Assembly (NCBI RefSeq): GCF_001659605.2
Contig: NC_035170.2
Span: 26,826,020-26,890,019 of the forward strand
Origin: Manihot esculenta
Taxonomy: Eukaryota; Streptophyta; Magnoliopsida; Malpighiales; Euphorbiaceae
Direction of reading: 5' to 3'
DNA: 64,000 bases
The notes under the pieces were generated by a model. The model saw only the letters and a program-made list of their open reading frames with translations. It did no database searches and was not told the DNA's origin. The translations under genes were made by a program, and so were the position numbers. Shown here in pieces: positions 45,342 to 54,981 of the stretch. Position 1 is the stretch's first letter; the number at the start of each line of letters is the position of its first letter.

Positions 45342-48300
45342 CTTACCTTGGGAGAAGCGCCCAGAGCTCGTACCCATCATGAGGTGTTTTTGGTGGTCAA
45401 ACTCCCATTGAGCTATAATGCGATTTTGGGGAGGCCGGCGCTATTCAACTTCGAAGCTGTCACTAGCATCAGGTATTTGGCACTCAAGTTCCCGACAGAA
45501 GAAGGAGTGGAAATGGTCCGGGGCAGCCAGGAAGAAGCAAGGGCAGTATACTTGGCCACAGTAACAGAACCGAGCCCAACTGGGGAAGCGCTTGACTCGG
45601 AAGTTCTGGAAGTCAGGGATGAGACAAAGGAAGCCCGGACAGAGCCAGTGGGAGAATTAGAGACCTTCTCCTTATCAGAAGCAGAGGCAAGCAAGGTCTT
45701 CAGTCTCAATGCCGGCCTCACCAATGAGCAAAAAGGTGAAGTAATGGCCCTGATCCGAAGTCACGCGCCGACCTTCGCATGGAAGCCCTCGGACATGCCG
45801 GGAATTGACCCCAAAGTGATGACACACCGACTGAATGTCCTCCCCGAGGCCAGGCCAGTAAAGCAGAAGAAGAGAGTAGTGAGAAGAGAAAAGCAGCAGG
45901 CCACCCAGGAAGAAGTGCAGAAGCTAGAGGAGGCAGGCTTTATTAGGGAAGTTATGTACCCGCAGTGGTTGGCAAATCCTGTGTTAGTCAAAAAAGCTAA
46001 TGGCAAATACAGGATGTGCATAGATTTTACCGACCTAAATAAGGCCTGCCCTAAAGATTGTTACCCCCTCCCTGATATTAATAAAATGGTCGACTCAACG
46101 GCCGGTTTTGATTATATGTCTTCTTTGGATGCTATGTCTGGGTATCATCAAATCCCAATGGAAAGGTCGGATGAAGAAAAGACCTCGTTCATAACCGAAG
46201 ATGGAACTTATTGCTATAGAGCTATGCCTTTCGGATTGAGAAATGCCGGGGCAACTTACCAAAGATTGATGAATAAAGTCTTCAAAAACCAGATCGGCAG
46301 GAATGTAGAAGTGTACGTGGATGACATGGTGGTCAAGAGTTCAACTATTCAACAACACATAGCAGATTTAAGGGAGGTATTTGGGGTGCTAGATCAATAC
46401 AGGATGAAATTGAATCCAGCAAAATGTGCCTTCTTCATCAGGGGAGGAAAGTTCTTGGGGTACATGGTGAGCGGAAAAGGCATTGAGCCCAATCCGGAGA
46501 AGGTGGAAGCCATATTGAATATGCCAGAGCCGACCTGCGTAAGACACGTCCAGAGACTAACCGGGAGAGTAGTGGCACTCAACCGATTCATGTCGAGGTC
46601 GGCCGAAAAGTGCTTGCCCTTCTTCAAAAAGTTAAGGAAGGTGCCGAACTTTGAATGGACAGAAGACTGCCAAAAAGCCTTCATAGAGCTTAAGAAATAT
46701 CTTAGCTCACCTCATGTGCTTAGCAGTCCCATAAAAGGAGAAGAACTTCTGATATACTTGGCGGCCTCAGAACAAGCAATCAGCGCAGTACTAGTAAGGG
46801 TGGAAGAAGGGGAGCAGAAACCTGTTTTCTACGTCAGCAAGGTGCTTAGAGATACCGAGGTCAGATACTCGAACATTGAAAAGTTGGCTTATGCTCTATT
46901 CTAGCAGTCCGGAAATTCAAAGTTTGTCTGGAAGGCCACCAAGGAGTTGTGATGACAGACCAACCCTTAAAGAAGATTCTACGCAGGCCGGAAACTTCAG
47001 GGCGGATGTTAGCATGGTCCGTGGGAATCAGCCCTTACTGTCTAGAGTACCGACCTCGGACGGCTATAAAATCTCAAGCGCTGGCTGACTTCATAGCAGA
47101 GTGTGTGTTCAATGAGGGGAAGAAAGGATCATCCTCAGAGATACCAAGAAAGGAGGGAGAGGGAGAGCCTTCCCAAGAATTTAGCTGGAAGCTGTATGTC
47201 GACGGAGCATCAGGCATTGAAGGCAGTGGCGCTGGGATAATGCTTAAGGGGCCGGAAGGCTTTAAAGTATGTTATGCCTTATGGCTAGAATTCAAGGCTT
47301 CTAACAATATGGCCGAATATGAAGCCTTGGTGAATGGAATGTTGGTAGCTTTGGAAGTAGGGGTAACCGACCTCGAGGTGAATAGTGATTCTCAGCTGGT
47401 AATCAACCAGGTGACAGGAGCATATCAGGCCAGAGACCCCATCATGCAGAATTATCTCGATAAAGTAAAAACTCTGGAAGCCGAGCTCACGAGTCGAGGA
47501 GTTATTATCAGATTGCAGAGGATACCTCGAGATGAAAATTAGGAGGCAGACCTGCTTAGTCGGTTGTCCAAAGAAGAGCTAGAGCAGCTTCCCGATGAAG
47601 TATATATGCAGCATGTCCATACACCTGCTTTCAAAAAGACAAACATGATACTGCAGGTGGAACAGAGCTCGACTTGGATGACTCCCTATCTAAAATACTT
47701 GGAGAAGGGCGAGCTCCCTGAAGATAAAGATGAAGCCAAAAAGATAGCAGCTCGAGCCGCCAATTACCAAGTAATAAGGGGAACCTTATACAGAAAACGG
47801 AAGTCCAGCCCATGGCTCCGATGTGTGAGCCCGGAAGAGGCTACAAAGGTAATGGAAGAGATACATAGAGGCCTGTGTGGAGCCCACGAGGGAGCAGGGA
47901 CATTAGCCAACAAAATATTCAGGCAAGGATATTATTGGCCCACTGTTAAAAAAGAAGCAGAGGAGTTTGTCCGGAGGTGCGACGTATGTCAGAGATTTGC
48001 TAATGCCATCAGGACCCCTGCCACTCCTCAATCAAGCATATCCAGTCCATGGCCTTTCTCACAATGGGGAATCGACATCCTGGGACCTTTCCCCAAGACT
48101 ACGGGGCAAAGGAAATTCGTAGTGGTGGCTGTAGAATACTTCTCAAAATGGCCAGAGGCAGAAGCAATAGCCACAATCACAGCTCGCAAGATGATAGATT
48201 TCGTGTGGGGGCATATCATCTGCAGATTTGGCATACCTAGAGTGCTTATCTCAGACAACAGCAGACAATTTGACTGCAACACCTTCAAAGCCTTCACGAC

Positions 48301-48576
48301 GAACATGGGCATATGGCATAAATTCTCCTCCGTGGCTCATCCTCAGACTAATGGTCAAACAGAAGTCACTAACAGAGCAATCCTCCAAGGGTTAAAGAAA
48401 CGGCTGGATGGTGCAAAGGAAAATTGGGCAGAAGAACTCAACAGCATCCTATGGGCACTCCGAACCACTCCCAGAGCACCCACTAAAGAAACGCCGTTTG
48501 CACTTGCTTATGGCACAGAAACTGTGGATCCAGTTGAGTTACAGATCCCCACTCATCGGGTCCAATTCGTTAGTGA
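45342..48576 (+). pseudogene. pol: Pol of element G (protease end, RT, two RNase H domains, integrase)
   Basis: Begins in the protease C-terminus (YNAILGRPALFNF). RT spans about 45900-46400 with DFTDLNKACPKDCYPLP, LDAMSGYHQI and the catalytic YVDD (about 46312-46324). The first RNase H lacks its usual first Asp (IYLAAS), as in other Tat-lineage elements. One base is missing at about 46890-46905 (YALF then stop). The second, archaeal-type RNase H (47180-47560) has VDGAS, NMAEYEAL and NSDSQLV. TAG at 47540-47542 replaces GAG. Integrase follows with the H/H/C/C domain (HRGLCGAHEGAGT, CDVCQRF), core Asp (GIDILGPF), LISDNSRQF (Ser where Gly is usual) and QTNGQTEVTN. The coding sequence ends at the H LTR (48577), so the integrase C-terminus is displaced. 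Confidence 0.9.
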
Positions 48577-49214
48577 TGTAATAGCCCGAAAATCGAACTG
48601 CTACCGGCACTAGGATCCAGATCGGCTTAAGGCCGCCTAGACCCGTAGTAAGCCTACTGTGAACTCTGTGTACCTATGAAATCCCATACATGATCATACA
48701 TTTTCTGTAAAAAGTAAAAATTTTCTTGTTCCATGGCTTAACCTGTGCATACTCTATGACTGTACCATAAACATCTGCCAGAGCTCTCATCTTTGCTCAA
48801 GGCAGCTCAAACTCATACTATGTTAAGCCTGGTTTTTCATACATAAACATAAAATATTTACAGATAAAGATCATGTACAAACTCAAAGGGATCACAACTC
48901 TTATACATCAAGCACCATCTATACACTATACATTACATTATCTCTTTACAAATACATGTCCATACTAGCTATTACATAACTCTATACTTTCTTCCTGTAC
49001 CCTTCTGACATCCCTCTGTACTCTGAACCTGCAAGACTGGGGTTAGGGGAGAGGGGTGAGCTTCTATAGCCCAGTGAGCAGAAACTATATAAAACAGTTA
49101 TTAAAACATATGCTTATTATGCCATGCATCACATCACAACAAAACACATCAAGGAAGAAGTCGTCACCTATAGCCCTCCACATAACTGACTCACTTGTAA
49201 CACTTAACTATGCA

Positions 49215-49385
49215 CAGTGCCTGGGGCGATTAGGCCCCTCCAGGACTTAATTTTCTGAAAAGGTTTTGTCAGGGGCGATTAGGCCTCACCTGACGATTTT
49301 CTGAAAAAGGTTTTGTCAGGGGCGATTAGGCCACACCTGACTAAACTGACTCAATAACAGGGGCGATTAGGCCTCCCTGCTCATA
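49215..49385 (-). repeat. Tandem repeat inside LTR H
   Basis: About four units with GGGGCGATTAGGCC, separated by TGAC-TTTTCTGAAAA-GTTTTGTCA. It is the same unit, reversed, as in LTR A (3670-3822), supporting the A-H relationship. Confidence 0.82.
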
Positions 49386-50594
49386 CTCTTCATGCTTGAC
49401 CCTTTATTTCATTCATATCATGACATATCATATCATACTGAGGGCGATAGGATCATTCAACATTCATCCGCATCATCATCAAATTATGCAATGCAACATC
49501 TTCGTGGATTCTAATGCAAACAACCTAATATCACATGGCATTCATGATGCATGTCTCATGCTCATATCATTGTTATCTTTAAACACCATTTTAAAACATG
49601 CACAGTTAGTTCCACTCACCTCTGGCTGACTTGGACTGACTTTGCAGGTTCTGCAGCAGTGCTTACTACTGATCTCCCTGGTTTCTCTGGTCCGTTCCTA
49701 CACAAATGGACTCAGATGAGGAACCATACTAACTCAATAACATCTCTAAGAATTCCCCCAAAAGCCCTCTAAAAGACCTTAAAACAATCACATAAAACAT
49801 GCAAAAGAAGACTGGACAGGGCACTTTCGGCGGCAGGTTCGGCGGCCGAAACCCCCCTCCAGAGACGAAACTCACATACTTTCGGCGGCTGAACCTCTAC
49901 CTTCGGCGGCCGAAAGTCCTATTGCTACCCCTTCGGGTGCACCTTCGGCATCCGAAAGTCTCGTCCAGAGACGAAACTCAACCTTCGGCGGCACGTTCGG
50001 CGGCCGAACCTTTCCTCCAGAGACGAAAGTCCCATTTTTCGGAGGCAAGCTTAGGCAGCCGAAACCACCTCCTTAGCACATTCGGCAGCCGAACCTTCCT
50101 TCGGCGGCCGAACCTGGTTTCTCCCGAAGGGCAGAAACCTGCTCTCAACATGCACACACAACTCCTCAACATGCATATACACATGTACATGCACAAAGGG
50201 GTCTAAAACTATCCTAAAACCCCAAACAAACATAACAAACAACACTCAAACATGCTTATACACAAAGATCATCAAAAACCTCCTATAAACCTAATCATGC
50301 ATACTACCCCATAAACTTCCATAAAACCTTTAAAAATCATACTAGAAGCTTAGGATCTATCCCTTACCTCTTGGAAATCTTGAGGATAAGTGACTTTAAC
50401 GTGGAGATATGGAGAAATCCTCTTCCAAAGCTCCAATCTTCAAAACTCACTCTTTTTAAAACAACCTCACAACTCTCAAAACCTTTGAAGGATTTAGTGA
50501 AAAACTCAAAAATCATGAAAGTCAACTTGAGATGGTTTGGAGACACCTCTGGCTGAAGATGGAAGCAAAATACTCTCCTTCCACCGACTTGGCG

Positions 50595-50602
50595 CCTTTA
50601 TA
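50595..50602 (-). promoter_or_regulatory. LTR TATA box (H)
   Basis: TATAAAGG on the minus strand after the GGCCAGCCAC block. Confidence 0.68.
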
Positions 50603-50880
50603 GTGGCTGGCCAGACCACCTTCGGCGGCCAAACGTGCATCCGAAACCATGCAAGGTTCGGCGGCCGAAAGTGACCTTCGGCGGCCGAACATTAGCATTT
50701 CTCCCTTATTGCTTTTTATTCAAAAACTCACTTCTTAAAACACTTTTAACACATTAAATCTCTTTAAAACTCTTAAAAAACACTTTAAAAACATAGATAA
50801 TACCCTTCTAGGAAGTGCCGACACCCGAGATTCCACCAAACTACAGGAATTCCGATGCCGGACTCTAGCCGGGTATTACA

Positions 50881-50917
50881 TTCTCCCCCCCTTAAGAACA
50901 TTCGTCCTCGAATGTTC
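50881..50917 (-). promoter_or_regulatory. Terminal hairpin and PPT of element H
   Basis: On the minus strand GAACATTCG / CGAATGTTC (50896-50917) pair around a 4-nt loop, followed by AAGGGGGGGAGAA. Confidence 0.85.
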
Positions 50918-51967
50918 CTCAAACACATAAACACATAAAAAAGGGGAAAGCTAACCTCTAAACAGAAATAGATATTGCTGGAACATAAACTCCTGTGTCT
51001 CCCCACACACTTCTTTTAGATTATAGTGGTTCACAAAAACCTTTACCATCATAACCTCTTTGTTTCTCATCTTCTTGATCATTCCTCTTATAGTGAACCT
51101 TCCCTTACTTTGGAGACACCTTCAGCAATACCATATCTCCCGCCTAAAACTCTATACCTGGCAAACTTGACCAACTATGCGTCCTTCTACTGTCTCTGAG
51201 CTACTTGCTCCAGAAACACTGGTGTAACTTCCATCCGTGCACTCCATGCATCAATACCACATAACTCTAACTATCTGTCCTTTATCATCTGCCCCCTGAG
51301 CTTTGCAAACTTTCGCTGCGCACTCTGATCCTTGCCCTTCTCTCTTCATCTCTTCTCACTTGACTTCCTTCCTAACTCTTAACAGGTAACATCCTCATTC
51401 AACCGCTCTTAGTCCTACAAGGTCTTAAGGATTAATCCTTCGTTTCCCCCATTCATACTGGAACATTCCAGAGTGGGGTACTAGGTCGGATAAAACCCTT
51501 ATCTCCCAAGACTACCAACTATACTCTTAACTCCCTTGGCTTTGCTGGTGCCAAACGTTAACTCTATCTACAGGCACTGAAACTGGTTTCCTATCCTGTT
51601 CATCTTACTTTCTCTCATGAGCTAAAAACTCCTGACTACCCTTCCTGAGCAACCTACGAGCCTGTAGGGCTGATACCCAACCTCTGGGCATCCTACACTG
51701 TCCCTTCTTAGGGACTACCTCTGATCCATCTGAACTCTAAACATATCTACCTTGTCTCTGCAGACTCGGCAGTACTACTAGTAGCTAGCCAATCCATCAC
51801 TAGAATGACGTCAAAACAGTCCAATCTAGAACCATAGGGTTAGATAGAAGGCATCTACTCACAACTAACTGATTCTATCACTGATGGATCACACTTGGTC
51901 TACTAACTCTAACGACACTCTAAGCCCATAAGCTATCAGACCTACTCTCTCTATGGCTCTAGAAACC
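50918..51967 (-). pseudogene. Collapsed pol remnant of element H
   Basis: It is collinear with 1041-2084 of element A read in reverse, about the same length and with the same fragments: chromodomain pieces near 50975-51060, the LLKVSP piece near 51110-51140, the non-coding CGCTGCGCACTCTGATCC piece near 51314, the RT start near 51460-51510 and protease pieces near 51700-51960. No long frame. Confidence 0.75.
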
Positions 51968-52437
51968 TCAAGGAAAGAAAACATCAGGGTCTAAACACGC
52001 ATACACATCACCACACTCAATGATGGAGTTACCTGACACCATGGTGTTAAACGTGTCTGCCTCTTGTTGCGTCATAGTAAAGATCCGAGCCGGAGCTGAC
52101 GGACCTTCACCTCGGGGACCCACATGTGAAGAGGTTGACCCTCTTCCTCTGCCTCTTCCCTGTGTCATGGCTGGCGCTACTGGTCGTAGTACACTTCCCG
52201 AAGCTGTCTGATGGGACGGTGCTGTGAAAAATGCCTGAGGGCACTCACGAGCCATGTGTCCTTCTTGGCCGCACCTAAAACATGCTGAAGTCCCAAATAG
52301 ACAAACTCCTCTGTGCAACTTACCACACTTCCCACACACTGGAACCTCTGAGCTTGCGCTCGAGCCACTGTCTAAACCCATGCCTGCCTTCAGCTTACTC
52401 CAGAACTTACCTTTCTTTGATCTCCTAAGACCTCTTC
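51968..52437 (-). pseudogene. gag: Gag of element H, 3' part (left of E)
   Basis: Reads the basic linker, [12 protein letters not shown] and zinc knuckle [14 protein letters not shown], then the protease leader [14 protein letters not shown]. It stops at 51968 with YACLDPDVFF where relatives have the protease motif DPGASHSF. The gag frame is intact up to the E insertion at 52437. Confidence 0.85.
52433..52437. repeat. Target site duplication of element E, left copy
   Basis: TCTTC abuts the 5' LTR of E and recurs at 62324-62328, directly after the 3' LTR. Confidence 0.93.
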
Positions 52438-52795
52438 TGTAATACCCGGCTAGACTCCGGTGTCGGAATTCCTACCGTCCGGTGGAATCTCGGATGTCGG
52501 AAATCTCTAGAAGGGTAAACATATGTTTTTATGAAATGTTTTAATGTATTTTATGGTTTTAAGTATGTTTTTAAATGAGTTTTTACATGAAAAGTTTTTG
52601 GAGGAAGAACTCAGGTTCGGCCGCCGAACCTCACATTCGGCCGCCGAACATGCATGGACTTTGGGAGGCACGTTAGGCCCCCGAAAGTCTAAGTGAGGGA
52701 AGTCCAGGTTCTGCCGCCGAAACTGAAGTTCGGCCGCCGAACATGGCATGCATGCGGAGGCACATTCGGCCCCCGAACGTGGCCTGGCCAGCCAC

Positions 52796-52803
52796 TATAA
52801 AAG
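52796..52803 (+). promoter_or_regulatory. LTR TATA box (E, 5' LTR)
   Basis: TATAAAAG after GGCCTGGCCAGCCAC, the candidate promoter for E genomic RNA. Confidence 0.78.
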
Positions 52804-53875
52804 GGTCCCTTAGGTCCGCACGGGCGAGCTTTTTCTCCCCATTTCGGCCAAGGTAGGCTCTCCGCCGCCCCTCACCAATCTTTGATGTCCTTCCTCCAGA
52901 TCTTTCAAGATTTTCACTTGTTTTAACTTCGTTTTGAAGATTTGAGCTTTTGAGCAAAGTTTTTGGAGCTTGGAGGTTCAAGAACCCAATCTCTCCCACC
53001 CCCGAGTTTTGGTCGTCTCTCTCTCGATCTTCAAGAGGTAAGAGTCGATCTTAAACTCATTGCATGTTTTAAGTAAGCTTTAAGTGGTTTTATGGGGTAG
53101 AATGCATGTTTAGTTTATGGTTATGATTATGGGTATAAATGTATGATTTTGAACAATGTGGCTTGTTTGTGTGTGATTGAAGTGTTGTAGATGGGGTATA
53201 TGTGTGTTTGAGGCCCCTAGGAACTTGTATGCATGTTTTGGGTTGATTTTATGCATGATTTGAGCTTGGGAGGCAAAATGTGCACAGGAGAGCTGAGTTT
53301 CTGCCATTCGGGAGAAGCTCAGGTTCGGCCGCCAAAGGGACTTTCGGCCGCCGAACCCTCTTGTGGAGGCAGCTTTCGGCTGCCGAAGCCTGCCCTCGAA
53401 ATGAGACTTTCGTCTCTGTCTGGGACTTTCGGCCGCCGAAGGTACCGCCGAAAGTGCCTGACTTTCGGATCTGTCCAGGACTTTCGGCCGCCGAAGGTGC
53501 CGCCGAAAGTGCCCTGTTCAGCCATTTCATGCATATTTTTGTATGCATATTTCATGATGTTTTAGGGGGTTTTTGGGGGATATATTAGAGTTATGTATAT
53601 GTATGTTTGGTCCCTCATTGGAGTCCACCCGTGTAGGTTCGGACCCGAGGAACCGAGGACCCCAGCAGTAAGTTCAGCTGCTTCGGTGTTGTCAGAGTCA
53701 GCCAGAGGTGAGTGGAACTAAACTTAATCTTTTTAATTAAGAAATTAAATACTTTTATCATGCTTCATGCATCATGATTATGCTATAGGATGATTGCATT
53801 AGTTTCACGAATATGTCGCATTGCATCATTTGTTGTTGATGTGGGTGAATATTGGATGACCCAATTAGTCTCAGA

Positions 53876-54073
53876 CAGGAAGACCAGGGTCCCATGCTAT
53901 GACTCTAGCACAGAGTAAGGAAAGACCAGGGTCCCATTCTACGACCCTGGCACAGAGTAAAGAACGGATATGGACTTGAAGACCAGGAGCCCAAAGGAGG
54001 CCCTGGGTTAATGGTAAGTAATGTATGCTATGACGGGAAGACCAGGGTCCCATTCTACGACCTTGGCACAGAG
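53876..54073 (+). repeat. Tandem repeat inside 5' LTR of E
   Basis: Units with GAAGACCAGGGTCCCATTCT and ACGACCCTGGCACAGAGT, one of them degenerate (GACCAGGAGCCCAAAGG). It lies between the GT at 53708 and the AG at 54227. Confidence 0.83.
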
Positions 54074-54706
54074 TTCACTGGGACTAATTGGAGACAAGTT
54101 CACCCAACCCCTTATGTGAATTGTTTGTGTTATGTTGCATTTCATTGGAGCATAGTTTTAAATATGTTTTATAGTTCTACTCACTGGGCTTTTAGCTCAC
54201 CCCTCTCCCCTAACCCTAGGTTTGCAGGTACGGGCTAGATAGAAGATGTCAAGAAGAGTAATGTTTTATGTTTGTAATAGATAGAAAGTGGACATGACAA
54301 ATTGTAAGATGATGTATAATTGAGCAGTTATGTTATGTATAAGGATTATGAGGATTAGAAGATGTGCTTGACCCTATAGATGTTGTTGTCCCTTTGATAC
54401 ATGATCTTAATGTTTTTATGATGTTTGTGTAAACCAACTCAACACATGTTATATAGCCTTTGAGGTTTTGTTGAGATCCCACAGAGGGATCATGTTTATG
54501 TATATGTTCAGTGCATGCACAGGTTGAGTTGGTGAATGATAGATTGTATGAAAGAAAAGTTTTAAATTTTTATGTATTTTGTTGATCATGTAAGGGATGA
54601 GACAGGTTCACAGGTTACAGGTTAGGCTTACTACGGGTCCCGGCGGCCTTACGCCTATCTGGATCCTAGCGCCGGTAGCGGTCCGGATTTCCGGGCTGTT
54701 ACAGAG

Positions 54707-54718
54707 TGGTATCAGAGC
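54707..54718 (+). promoter_or_regulatory. Primer binding site of element E
   Basis: TGGTATCAGAGC, complementary to the initiator tRNA-Met 3' end, 3 nt after the LTR. Confidence 0.93.
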
Positions 54719-54981
54719 ACTAGGTTCACATGGTCGGACCTAGAATGTTGGGCTCATAAATGTTTTAGAAGATCAAGCACAATAGGAAAAGATCATGTCC
54801 ACTAGGATAGGATGAGTCCTGTCTTTTGATGATGATGTGAAATGCCATGACATTGTGCATGTGCATTAATGATATGATATGCTTTGTATGTATGCCATGT
54901 TTGTGATGCGAGTTCATGTGTTTCCACATGAACCATATGATGCTGATATTTTGAGATATGTGTTGTTTTTCAGAAAATAGG

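Larger units (their letters stand above)
29717..48576 (+). mobile_element. Element G: Tat/Ogre/Retand-type Ty3 element, interrupted by K and H
   Basis: 5' LTR (29717-30210), PBS (30214), gag (30290-31683), then K; after K, pol resumes (45342-48576) and is cut by the H LTR. The remainder and the 3' LTR would lie beyond H, outside the window. Assignment rests on the gag type, the RT/RNase H sequence and the presence of a second RNase H. Confidence 0.85.
48577..50880 (-). repeat. 3' LTR of element H (2304 bp)
   Basis: On the plus strand it runs from TGTAATAGCCCG to CCGGGTATTACA. The first about 100 bp agree almost fully with the 5' LTR start at 63704. GCC motif clusters at 49825-50120 and 50620-50690. 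Confidence 0.92.
52438..54703 (+). repeat. 5' LTR of element E (2266 bp)
   Basis: TGTAATACCCGGC to CCGGGCTGTTACA. GCC motif clusters at 52616-52780 and 53322-53512. Splice-like sites: GT 52853 / AG 52939, GT 53038 / AG 53636, GT 53708 / AG 54227. A further acceptor-like CAG at 54971-54973 is followed 8 nt later by the gag ATG. Confidence 0.95.
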
